64,000 nucleotides of DNA from assembly GCA_009823395.1 (NCBI GenBank), contig CM020520.1, positions 4,316,501 to 4,380,500 of the forward strand. The letters run 5' to 3'. This document shows positions 38,940 to 63,102 of the stretch, in pieces. The DNA is from Thamnaconus septentrionalis. Its lineage: Eukaryota; Chordata; Actinopteri; Tetraodontiformes; Monacanthidae. The notes under the pieces were generated by a model. It saw only the letters and a program-made list of their open reading frames with translations, was not told where the DNA came from and made no database searches. Position 1 is the first letter of the stretch. Every line of letters begins with the position of its first letter. Both the position numbers and the translations under genes were made by a program.

Positions 38940-41900
38940 GACGTTACCTCATGAGCCAACATCCTGTAGAGCTCCTCTTTAGAGATGACCAGCCGCTCTC
39001 TGTCTGTGCTGTCCACCACCAGGATGACGAACTGCAGGGCGGGAGGGACAGATCACACTCAGCGGCCGCCTCTCAAAAAGACATTTACAGCAGCCCACAG
39101 CAATCACAGTGGGTGGGCCGCCGAGCCACACAATGGCTGCTGCTGAAGGCTATGCGTATTATGCTTTTCAAATGCGCGGGGGACACGGCGTGTGGCAGCA
39201 CACCAAAGCCTGGCGAGGTTTGGTGTGAAGTCAAAGACGCCGTTTGATCCAACTGACTCAGAAAGACAAGCATTTAAACAAGCTGCCTCTGCAAGAAGAC
39301 ACTGTGATGCTCCACGCAACGCTGGGCCATCGGTGCAGCTGGTGACACATTCAAGAAGTGAAAACATTTTTTGCAGGGCACACAAGAAAATACAGAAGCA
39401 CATGAGCAAAGTTGAAAGAACCCTTCGGCTGAAATCCGACACAATCTTATTTCTAACTTTTCCACTCTTTATTTTTTTTTTCTTTATCGTTTGGTTCCCT
39501 TATATTTATTTACATTTTATGATTATTTATTAGATGCTGTTTTGTTCTTTTGATGTTTATTTTTGATAATATTATAAATATCCAGACACATGTTCAGCTT
39601 TTCTTTGTACGTCAATTTGGTTTGTATTTGATAATATGTTCATATAATCTTGTTCATGCACTTTTGTGTGACAGAAAATGAATACTTGTACAATGAAGTG
39701 ATGTATGTAAGATCCTTTGACTCAAAAAAAACAAAAATTGAGATTTTATTTTCCAACAAATTAAAAAAAAAAAAAAAAGGGTCTAGCTGAAAGTTTTCCA
39801 CATGAACATGTGTGAACTGGTGACCTGAAATGCACAGACGCACTACAGGCCACATGTGCGCCGCCTTAGCGAGTGGAAGTGGTGCAAATGAGTTCAGTTC
39901 GTTGCAGCAGAACTCTTGCACATCTGCTCGCCGCCTCCTCTGCAGCGACGCACTGTGGAGGCCGACCCCGGCTCTGCCTTTCAGACTGGCTCCTTTGTCA
40001 AAGGCCGACCTCTGACATGGGCGGCCCCTGCTGCCGTCTGTGGTCTGAACAAACACGCCAGCTGCCAGAATGCTCGCTCGCTCGCTCTCTCTCTCACCAG
40101 CCAGACAATGCCTCGCTGGCCTCCAACGCCACAATGTTAAAAGGTGTCCAACGGTGGCCCTCACCTCAGTGTTGGAGTAGTAGGTGTTCCAGGAGGACCT
40201 CAGAGACTCCTGTCCTCCAATGTCCCACATCAGGAAGTGAGTGTTCTTCACCACTATTTCTTCCACGTTGCTGCCGATGGTGGGCGACGTGTGGACCACC
40301 TCCTTCATCAGGCTTGAGGGAGGAGAAATACACTGGTGAAATTGGTTCATAAATGACCACATTCAAAACTATTCATGTGAAAGTTAACAGTACTTACAAC
40401 TGGTAGAGGATAGTGGTTTTCCCCGCATTGTCAAGTCCAACGATGATGACTTTGTGCTCTGTGAAAATAAATGTGACTGCTCAGGAGAAGAACAATAAAA
40501 GGCAGGAAGGTCGTCATAATGTGGTTTCGCACCACACAATGCATTGCTTTAAAATCAAAGTCAGAGTGTTTCCTTCCTCAAAACCGCTGTGGCGTAATTT
40601 TTTTCCACATTTCGTTTTTTTCCACACAAACACAGTTGATACAGTAAGTATGCAACATTTGAGGCTTTGATGGCTGTCAAGCTAGCGGACTAAATACAGA
40701 GTTTAGAGTTGACACCGACGTGCCAAAATAGTCTGGTCGAGTGTTTTGACTTTTCCACCCCCTCCAGACCTCTAACTGCAGAGGAGGAAGGATGTCTTGT
40801 CAGGCGGCCTGCGGCTCTGCACCATACACGGCTGGTGCATGTCTATTGCTTCCTAAAAAGAGTAAAGATCCCGACGGCGCAACCAAATGACAGTGCAATT
40901 ACGTCTGAATTCCACCACCGTCAAGAGAAGGCATTAGAATTCCATTTTGATGAAGCAGAATAGAGAAAAACGTTATTCAGCAGGGAAAACGAGCTTCCAG
41001 TGCTGTGAGGTTGAGGCGGACTGAAGGGAAAACAAACAGAATGTTCCCAATGCTCTCTGTGGCAATGCTATAAAAATTATATATATAATCACACCTTCTA
41101 CATTTATAGATTTAAAACAGCACCTCAGGCAGCCTGGATTTAAAAGTCTCCAAAAGTGACCGGACAGGTTTGTCATGGAGCCAGCATGACCGTGTAAGCC
41201 CGCAGCAACATAATACAGACCAGTATTAAGCCGTTGAAATAACAACATATAGAATTTAGAAGGAGAAAAGCACAATTTCCTGCCTCAAAGTATTACTCAT
41301 GTCATGCATGAGCCTCTCATCGTAATCGAATTCCTCTTTTGTGACCACACGTCATCACCTTAAAGTCCGCAGGGGGAAACACCACCTGAATTTAATCTCC
41401 CCGACAAATGAGTGAAATTTAATACTCGGTCCTGTGTAATCCAGGGGTTTAATGCAGGAGTCAGCTCTTTTCCTGGCTAGATAAGAATATTGCACAGGCC
41501 AATGAAATTAGGGAAAAACTAAGTTTTTCAAGATGTATATTAAAATCGTTGAAACCATTAAAAACAACAACTCTGAAGTTAGTTGAAGGAATCATTTCGA
41601 GTTGCCTGGGGGGGAAAGTATAACGTGTTACATTAAATCGTGCACAAATAAAACTCACGTGTAAGAAAACGGTCCCTTTTGAGGCTGTTGGAACGCTTTG
41701 ACCCCCCCAAGCCCCCCCCTTTTTTTTTTTTAGGCGTCGTAAAATTATACAAACGTAAAGCGGATTCACGCGGATGGATAACAATTGTTAAACGGGTCCT
41801 TCATCATCCGGGCACTAACTCGACGCCAATCTCAATTATTAGAATATTTGCATTTTGTCTTTAACAAAAAAAGAAAAAAAAGAAAAAAAAGAAAAAAAAA

Positions 41901-42364
41901 GAGAGAGACGTTATGTAACACAAAGCGTCCAGAAGATAGTCAAAGCGGTCTCACAACTCGAGGTAAACGCTCGCGTAAGCTCACTGTGACTTCAAGTAAT
42001 CACACCGCTTTACAAAGTGATAAAGAGATTAGCAGATGGAGTAGTTAGTGGCTGGAAGCAGCAAGTGGTGCGTTCAAAGAAACGTGGTGATAACGGCTCG
42101 TTGAGACGTGTACAACAACGAAAGGAACGCGAGTGGGGCAACAGTGAGCGGTGAAGTCACAGCAAATGTACAGCGAGAGTCTTCGCTTCTTTGCGTTACG
42201 AAGGCATTTGCTGCTCACTTTATGCTAATAGGCTAACAGCCCACCTCGGTTGTGTGTGTGTGTGTGTTTGTCGCTAACGGTCGGGCTACTGAGCCGTAAC
42301 AATGCCGACGACACCCACCTTGGTTGCAAAAGAAGCTCCACAGTTTGGCGAATATGAGGCCCAT
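37819..42364 (-). CDS. arl5b: ADP-ribosylation factor-like 5B, complete, six exons
   Basis: Exons 42364-42319, 40458-40398, 40312-40165, 39031-38948, 38512-38361 and 37867-37819 join in phase to exactly 179 residues, the family length. ARL5 GTPases act at the trans-Golgi network, recruiting the GARP tether for endosome-to-Golgi transport. Gly2 in MGLIFAKLW is the N-myristoylation site. G1 GLDNAGKT, switch [13 protein letters not shown]3 WDIGGQE, G4 NKQD and the [10 protein letters not shown]5 region are all present. The 5B assignment rests on residues such as [10 protein letters not shown] and [13 protein letters not shown] and on the nsun6 neighbour. Fish arl5c is the alternative. A CA repeat in the transcript begins about nine bases after the exon 4 donor. 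Confidence 0.93.
38911..38940. repeat. (GT)n microsatellite next to arl5b exon 4 donor
   Basis: About 14 dinucleotides on the plus strand, read as CA in the arl5b transcript, beginning eight or nine bases into the intron after exon 4. Confidence 0.9.
40459..42318 (-). other. arl5b intron 1, no other gene seen
   Basis: The largest arl5b intron. It holds A-rich stretches (41867-41902) and a short TG run near 42251-42266 by the donor. No independent exon or RNA gene recognised. Confidence 0.6.
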
Positions 42365-43562
42365 TGTTGAGGGTGAACGGCGACGGTCCGTGAATCCCTG
42401 AAGCTTTCCCCACTATCCACACCGGCGGGCGATCCGTGGCAGGCTGCGGCAGGCTAACATTAGCTGGATGATCTCTTGTCCGCTGAACACCTCACCGACC
42501 TTTTCATCGCAGAACCCATGCGTCCATGTAACGTCCAAAAATGCAAGAAAACGTGAAGAAGAGGCGCAAGGTGACGGACGCGAAGGATGCTCTGGCTTAT
42601 TGTCGGGTTGTCGTCAAAGCTCCCACGAATCGTGCGAGTACCGGGTAGAAAGCGTCGCGGTGTGTTTTCGCTCCTCTCGCACTGCTGCTCTGCCTCATCA
42701 GTCCGTTAGCTGCTGCTGCTGCTGCTGGGAGTACTACGGCGAAAAAGGCAACCCAGCTATTAGGGTACCTTCCGGTCAGGTGACATTTTGCCGCAAGTTG
42801 ATGGCGTCCCCCCCTCTCATCCGCTTGGAGCTACTGGCACACACGAAGAGTTGACGGCATGAATGCATCATATATTATTTTAAAATGTTTTTTTATTTTG
42901 TTTTTTTGTTTTTTTGTTCAGCTGTAACCGCTGTGAATGCTATCAGATAAAATAATTTCCATGCGTTAGACATTTTAGACAAAAGAAAACGATAACTAGC
43001 ATTCAAAAGATTCTTTTAAAAAGTATGTGAAACCCCTAAATAATAAGTTTGCTGTACCATATCAAATAAACGTACTACTTATGACAACAAAAGTGAAATT
43101 AATGTAGTGTGTCATATTTAAGACCTAAAACTTATTTATTTCGATTTATTTTGGAAATTCGGTCCAGAACAAATGTTCACAAAAACAATCCTCGACGAGC
43201 AACAAGAGGCATTGCTTTGCGTTTAACTCGTCACGTGACCACTCTGCTGACGTATGCGGAAATGTTTCACTCCGGCATGCACACAGCAACTCAACGTGAG
43301 TGAACGCCGCAGTCTTTCTAAATATCCTTTGCGTCACGGCTGTACCTTATAACATATTAACTACGAACGTCAACAGCCATCGATTTATCAGCACATATAT
43401 CGGACTTACGTACTTAGAAAAAAACAAAAACAAAAACAAAACAGCATTACGAAACTTCACTCTGACCAGCAACAGTAATAGTGTCGCCTACAGGGTCTCA
43501 TTCTTGAGCTTGGAGATGCTTTCTTCCTTCTGCGGAGTGTTTTGAAGCTGAGAGAGGAAGAC
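42365..43562. promoter_or_regulatory. Head-to-head intergenic region of arl5b and nsun6
   Basis: About 1.2 kb lies between the opposing start codons. The arl5b side (42365-42850) is CpG-rich. The nsun6 side has a perfect palindrome GTCACGTGAC at 43230-43239 and a likely non-coding first exon ending at CAAC/GTGAGT near 43295. It is spliced to an acceptor at 43493 that opens the exon carrying the nsun6 ATG. Confidence 0.5.
43230..43239. promoter_or_regulatory. GTCACGTGAC palindrome (CLEAR/USF-type E box)
   Basis: Exact 10-bp match to the CLEAR consensus bound by TFEB/TFE3 and also by USF. It lies about 60 bases upstream of the presumed nsun6 leader-exon donor. Confidence 0.5.
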
Positions 43563-46500
43563 ATGTCTGAACTGCCAAGAATTTCTCTGAAGCCTGAAGT
43601 GACACATTTTCTCCAGGGTGTTTTTGTGAACCAGGAGGTAGGAGTGTTTTCATGACAGTTTATTCTCTTCTAATCTGCACTTGTCCTTAATGAAAAGACC
43701 ATCCAGCCTTGGAATCCAGTTAGCTTTTCTTCCCCCTTCCTTTATGGATTTTGTAATCATATATTTAAGTAATTTATTTTGCACGGGCTTATTTGTACCA
43801 AGTGTGGCCAGTGTTTTAATTTAGCCATTGTCCCTGTTATATACTACAGGAGAAACTATTCAGGAGTCAAAATCCACCCGCCTCTTTGCATCTTTATTGC
43901 TTCCGTTAAGGTTTTAGCTGCAGTCGGCCACGATCAGGCAGATCAGCGTTTCCAGAAGCTGCTCACATGTCTGTCCCACCCTCCCTCATACACCTGCGTC
44001 CGGGCCAGCACCCATCTGGCTCCACTGGAAGACATCAGACAAATGTTGGGAGAAGAACTGAAAAAGGTGCGCACTTTCATTTGAATGGATTTCGGCAGTC
44101 ATCCGAGTCCTGATCCCTGACAATGTTGTTGTCCAAAGCAGCAGATGTGCAACTCGTTAACGGAGGAGGAGATGGAGAAGGAGAAGGAGAAGGAGGTCTT
44201 GATTCTCACTCACCCACGAATCCCAGATGTGCTGCTGCTTCCTGTCAACGGACCCAGGTATGCGAGGAATGTTTGGAGTGTTGGACGAATCTACTGGAAC
44301 ACTTTCCCTTTAATTGTCAGCTGCTGGGCGGGTGTTTCCACACACTTGCACAGAATATATCTAAAACTCTTACCAGGGGGAAAAAAAGGTTCAGTAATTC
44401 CAGCTGTGCACACAAAAAGAGATTAATGTCATACATCACAGCAAAGTTTGCCTGCCCTGTCGAACCCAGATAGTTCAAAATAATCCCCTGCAATACAGCA
44501 ACTGTACTGTTCAGCAAGCATACAGAGGCATGTGTGTAGTGAGGCAAAATTGACCTTTTGCTCTTGTTGCCAGAGCTGTGAAGCAGCTCGGCTCAGAGGT
44601 TGTGGTCGGCGCTCAGTGTGGCAGTGCTGTTTTGAGAGGCGCTCACGTCTTCTCCCCAGGGATCATCGGCTGCTCAAAGTGTAGGACTCCCGAGATCCAT
44701 CTCACCGCAGCGGATACAAATAAGTCTGAACTTTGACCGGACTCAAATCAATTCAATGCTGTGACGTGCATGTGTTGTTAGACATGAAGGCCGGGGAGGT
44801 GGTGTCGGTCTTTTCGGACATTGAGGGGAGATGCACGCGCGGCGCCACCAGCTTCCAGGGGAACAAAGTGTTTGTGGGAAATGGCGTCGCACGGATGGAC
44901 CGTTCCAGCATCTTCGCCACAGGGAACCCCAAAGTCTGTACATACTTGATACTCATTGTTCAATAATCAATGGGTGGAAAGCATTATATTTCTTTGTGTT
45001 TTTCTGCCTAATTAGGGGAGTTGGTGTTCAGATGGTGGAGCCACTTTACCAGAGTCCTTCTTTTGATGGCATTCTTCCAGGCCTGGTGTTCCTGCAGGTA
45101 TTGATGAGAGCAGGCAGCATTTTTTAAATTAGGAAATGTCAGAATCACGCAATTGCCCAAAGGTCAATTAACCCATAAGACCAGCGCCGCAGACAAAGTT
45201 CCTCCATGATCCTGTGTTTTGACGTTGTGAGTGATGTCACGCCCTGCAGAACCTTCCTTCTGTTGTTGTGGGTCACGTGCTCGGGCCCCGTCCTGGAGAG
45301 CGGATCTTGGATATGTGCGCTGCTCCAGGAGGGAAGACCTGCCACATCGCTGCCCTCATGGGAGACCAGGTACAATATACACACTACCAGTCAAAAGTTT
45401 GGACACACCTTCTCATGCAATTTTTTTTTTTTTTACAACTTCATACACTGCAGATAGATACTGAAGACATTATATATATGAGCAAGATACAGTATATGTA
45501 ATTATGCAGCAAAGAAAAACACATTCAATAACTAAATCTGCTTTTTATGAAAGGTGGCCATTTTGAAGAATTTAAATATAAAACGTGAGTTATTCTACAC
45601 TTTTTCTACATAATTCATTGTGTGTTCATACGTAGTTTTGATGCCATCAGTGAGAGACTGCAATGTTAATAGTCATGAGAATGAAAGAAAAGACATTAAA
45701 TCATAGGGTGAGTCCAAACTTTTGACTGCTAGTGTAACTTTAAATCCAATGCGTTTTTATTGAACGAAAATTACGTTACATAATACCGTTGCATGTAACT
45801 GACTCACCTTAATTTGGCTCTTTGCGGCTCATGCAGGGTGAGGTGGTGGCGTTGGACCGGATCCGTAATAAGATTGATCGAATTCTTCAAAACGCCCAAA
45901 TGCTCCGTCTGCGATCCATCAAGGCCCACTGCTTCAACAGTGTGCAGGCTGTGAGCAGCGACCCTGCACAGGAAACTGAAGGTACCGCCACACGCATGTT
46001 CATTTACTGTGTGATGAAGAACACGGAGCACAGAACCCCTGGTCTTCTGCAGGGCCTCCTTACCCTGCTGAGAGTTTCGACCGGGTTCTGCTGGACGCCC
46101 CCTGCAGCGGCCTCGGACAGAGACCCAACATGGGAACCACCTGGAGCCTGAAGGAGATCCGCTCCTACCAGCCGCTGCAGCGCAAGTTACTCCAAGCTGT
46201 ACGTGTAAAAACTAACCATCACCAGCAGATGGCAGCACTGATTAGTTTTTAAAACCTTGTGACTCTCAGTTTTGATTTGTGATCTGTTCTTGCCAATCTA
46301 CTCAAAGTTCCAACTTTAATCCCATAGTAGGACTTTAGTTAGATGTAATCCACTGCAATATGATTTGATTTATGATGCTGGATGATTTCTATATTTTGCT
46401 ACATTTTACTATGTGCGTTGTAAAAGAAAATCTGCACTGCAAAATGTTTATTTTTCTACTTTTTGACACATTTATACAAATTTGCATCACTGCTGTTTTG

Positions 46501-46779
46501 AACTGAAGTAAAAGTGAAAAGTCATAATGGTGACCCCCCCAGAGCGTGTGTATATAATGTATGACATCATTTGGCCACCTGGGTGCAGCAGAAACAAGTG
46601 TGTGTGACAGAATCTTGGTTAAAACCATCAAATGATAGATTTTAAGTATATTTAGTGTCATTTCTTGCACTTACTTGAGCAGCCCGACGTGCTTCCAGTG
46701 TCACATCAGAACAGTTGATTGAGGACATTTATAAATGAAACTTTTTCAAAGTTACTAAGACAACTTTGCAATGTGTGCG

Positions 46780-46870
<91 letters not shown>

Positions 46871-47265
46871 CGCAGGCAGTGCGGCTGTTGAAGAAAGGCG
46901 GCGTCCTCGTCTACAGCACCTGCACGGTGACTCTGGAGGAAAACGAGGACCAGGTCGCCTGGGCCCTGAAGACTTTCCCCTGCCTCACTCTGCAGCCTCA
47001 GGTGAGTGGCGCCTCACCCCGGAGCGGACGAGCTCAGAAAGATGCGGGGCCACATTGCGTAACGACGACTCCTGCACGTCCTCAGGAGCCGCACGTTGGC
47101 GCAGGAGGCATGCTGGGAGCCGGGCTGGCACCTGAGCAGCTGCACCTCCTCCAGAGGTTCAGCCCCGAGCTGAGCTGGGACCAGGCTGGAAGCGCAGACG
47201 CCCTCCACTCTCGGGTCGACACGGACACCATTGGCTTCTTTATCGCCAAGTTCCTGAAGAACTGA
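43563..47265 (+). CDS. nsun6: NSUN6, RNA cytosine-5 methyltransferase, eleven coding exons
   Basis: Exons 43563-43637, 43911-44066, 44145-44257, 44574-44680, 44782-44933, 45016-45097, 45250-45369, 45837-45981, 46053-46198, 46876-47001 and 47086-47265 give about 466 residues (human 469). NSUN6 uses S-adenosylmethionine to make m5C at C72 of tRNA-Cys and tRNA-Thr and in some mRNAs. A PUA domain occupies roughly residues 110-205 (VVVGAQCGSAVLRGAHVFSP, KVFVGNGVA). The methyltransferase domain follows with SAM motif LDMCAAPGGKT, motif IV LLDAPCSG and motif VI YSTCT, which carries the catalytic cysteine. The C-terminus is TIGFFIAKFLKN. One junction (exons 5-6) is one base out of phase with canonical sites. 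Exon 3 has tandem AG acceptors (AAGCAGCAG before 44145). A TG repeat precedes exon 10. Confidence 0.94.
45378..45736. mobile_element. Tc1/mariner-type MITE, about 355 bp, in nsun6 intron 7
   Basis: Inverted ends ACACTACCAGTCAAAAGTTT (left, 45381 on) and, reversed, ACACTAGCAGTCAAAAGTTT (right, ending about 45734), both flanked by TA. The interior is AT-rich and non-coding. The AGTCAAAAGTTTGGAC end is typical of fish Tc1-like elements. It lies within ten bases of the exon 7 donor. Confidence 0.8.
46781..46868. repeat. (TG)44 directly upstream of nsun6 exon 10
   Basis: 44 uninterrupted TG dinucleotides end eight bases before the exon 10 start. They replace the usual polypyrimidine tract. Confidence 0.97.
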
Positions 47266-47554
47266 GAGCTGGAGGAGGGGGGGATGTTTTGTCTGCGCCG
47301 CCGGGAAGGAGCGTGTTTACATAGCGACACTGTGTGTGCATGGACGAGGTCGCTGTTGACAAAGACGCTCGCAGCACTGTTTACAGCATCTGTCCCTCAA
47401 CAGCTGCTCTCTAAAAAAACTGCGGGCCATATAGGGATAAGCTTCATAAACACTGAGAGGGGAAGGGAGGAGGAGGAGGGGGGGAGGGGCGGGGATTTGG
47501 GGGGTACGTGGGGATGGAGAGTGAATGAGCGCCGGCGACTGCAGCAGTGCCGGC

Positions 47555-47604
47555 GTTGCCCCGGCAACAGTGACGACACAGCTGCCATGGCGACAGCCCA
47601 TTGG
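47555..47604 (+). promoter_or_regulatory. X1-X2-Y-like module (RFX, CREB and NF-Y type sites)
   Basis: A palindromic RFX X box GTTGCC-CC-GGCAAC (47555-47568) is followed two bases later by a CRE-like TGACGACA (47571-47578) and, 21 bases on, by an inverted CCAAT box ATTGG (47600-47604). It lies in a GC-rich segment (about 47460-47700) 290 bases past the nsun6 stop. Order and spacing resemble the SXY enhancers of MHC-type promoters, but RFX/NF-Y pairs also occur in ciliary promoters. No coding exon follows on the plus strand. Confidence 0.45.
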
Positions 47605-47754
47605 CTCACGCGCTGCGGGCCGGGATCAGGAAGCGGCGTGCAGAAGGAGGTCATGAGAGGTATTAACAATTTAGTGTTTTAGTAGTGGCGGATACGAGCG
47701 GGACGTCTAATTAGTGCCTCTGCTGCAGAGAGAGAAGCGGCAACGCTGCCTAAA

Positions 47755-47760
47755 AATAAA
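47755..47760 (+). terminator. Possible poly(A) signal, nsun6
   Basis: AATAAA about 490 bases after the nsun6 stop. It lies downstream of the X1-X2-Y-like module, so the true nsun6 end may be earlier. Confidence 0.3.
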
Positions 47761-48226
47761 ACGCCTCCGCCAGCTCGCAAATCGCGGAGGGGAAACAGCT
47801 GCTGGTTTGTTTAAGGGGAAATCAGATTTGGGTCGACCAAGAGAAGAATATATACACACACACACACACACGCACAGCCATTTATAAATTCCCATGCGGT
47901 ATGTTTTTGTTTTTTTTTGCGACGTCACAACGCATCTCTCTCACATCACTGTCACATACGGGTGAAGAAAGTGCATCTGTTTGTGTTTCCCTATGCGGAC
48001 GATAAAACGGCTGAGAACACACACACACACACACACACACACAACACGCATCACAGATGAAAACATGTCAGTGCCGTGTTGACCACTGAAAGGCAGCAGG
48101 TTGGTGAGTTTACCTCCGCTTCTCCACAGGACTATTTTTAGACTCGACTTCCCTCCCGTCTGGCTCTTCCGACCAAGCGCACGTTCAATCATTCCCCGTC
48201 AACCTTTGTTGCCAACTTTTTTTTTC

Positions 48227-50079
48227 TTTATTCTTTATATTTATGCTTTATGTACATACACATGTACACTGTTAGAAAATCTTTAACCCTTCCCAACATA
48301 GCATAGTAATGGCAAAGTCTCTTTTTTTAATAGTTACAATTGTCAGGCAGAAAACAGTAAAGAAAACTATGGTGGTTTTGTAAACATAAGGGCTCAATTC
48401 CGATTTTTTTTTTTTTCCGAGGTGTGAATAAAAGATATCGTTGAAACCTGGAGTTTTATCGTACAAGGCGAGTGTTTGGGAAAACAAAGAAATCACTGCA
48501 TACCAAAAAAGTGGTATAGAAATGGCAGCAACAATAATAAACGCAACTGTTCGTTTCTGGTAAACATTTTGAGTCGTGTTGATTTTACCGTAATTCTAAA
48601 AATGACGGGAGTCAAACAATCCTCATATAAAGGGCTGGGTGTAGTAAAACTATCTGTGTTGCAGTTTAGAGGCGAGCCGTACGGCCACTCGAGTGTCATA
48701 TCAAATCTCTTTTACAATGAACTAGTAAAAGTGCTGAATAAGGAGCGTATCAATGTTAGAAAATGCTTCTGGACCCTTACAAAGAGAACGGCGCGGCATG
48801 TCGGAGAGGAAGTTACCAAAGAAGTCGTTATTGTCCCGTAAGGCCAGACTGGACGTGTGCAACTAGGAGGACGAATGAAAGCCGGTGACACAGGAATGAA
48901 ACCAGAGAGAGAGAGAAAGAACGAGAGAGAGAGCCGACAGTTGGGACGGACACTTTCAAGCTTTCCTGCTGCAAGTCGGATGAAAAGTTCCAGACCACAC
49001 AAAAAATTCTAAGTGTGAAACTTTAAACCAGCAGCAGCCTCAACATCATCATCGTTCTCCGTGCCTGGTTTTCTACAGCGATCTGCATGGACAATAACAC
49101 AGTCAAACGCACGAGTCCTGCAATAAATCAACGCACTCAGCATCTTAAAACATGCAAGTGGGGTCTGGATCAATCTACTGCCAATCAGATTCAGCGAGAC
49201 CAATTATTATACAGCCAGTTCAGCCAATTATCGACATGTGTTGCGCTGATCTGTTCTTCTTAATGAGAAAATAACACCCTGGTCTGACTAAACTGACATT
49301 TTTGCTGTCATCAAATTTTTCTGGCCGTTTCGCAGGCAGCTACTTGGTTTCCTCACAAACAAAAGCCGATCCTTTCTGGAACCCATGACAGTTTTAAAGA
49401 CTGACTGACTGAAAAAACACTTTCTAGATGGATGAGGCTTTGTGAATGCACTGATACTTACTGCAGGACTGCTGCATTAGCACTGCGTTAGCTTTTGCTG
49501 CCGGTTTGCAACCACCCTCAGCGAGAAAGCATCGGTCCCAGGCTGCCTCTACAAATACAGCATCGAGCCAACTCAGTTAGTCAACCATTACAGTCAACCC
49601 TAGCAGTAGTCTGGAGGAACAAATTATTCAAGTGACAGCAAAAGCAAAAAAACAAAAAACAAAAAACAAAAATAAAATACCCCCCTACAAAAAAAAACAA
49701 AATCATCCAAATAAAAACGCTAATCACAGAAAGCACAGCTCAGCACAGAAAAAAAAACTCTGCTTGTGTCATGCTTTACCAAACACAGGTTTTTAAAATA
49801 TGCATATTTAGGAATAATCATGCATATCCACACATAAACCACGTCTATGCATAGATACACACATACATTTATCTATGCTTGTATCTATGCCATGAAAATC
49901 CCGCCATTGGAAAAAAGATGCAACAGCATTTACAAAGTGTACATAAATAAGATGCTGTGGTGTGTCGGGGTGTAGCAGCATGATGGGTGGGGTTTGGGGG
50001 GGAGGGGGGGAGGGGGGTTTGGGGAGGGTCGGGTCTCTGATCAGCCTTGGGGAGGGTCAGGAGGGGGGTTCCGGGTCGG
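48227..50079 (-). other. cacnb2: cacnb2 3' UTR (inferred)
   Basis: About 1.85 kb of non-coding sequence between the cacnb2 stop and a minus-strand AATAAA at 48227-48232. CA runs lie beyond it at about 47854-47871 and 48017-48043. No other gene seen. Confidence 0.5.

Positions 50080-63102
<13,023 letters not shown>

Noticed and set aside
47555..47604. An MHC class II promoter
   Set aside because: Only the motif arrangement resembles one; no MHC exon or immune gene follows, so it is reported as a regulatory-like module only.
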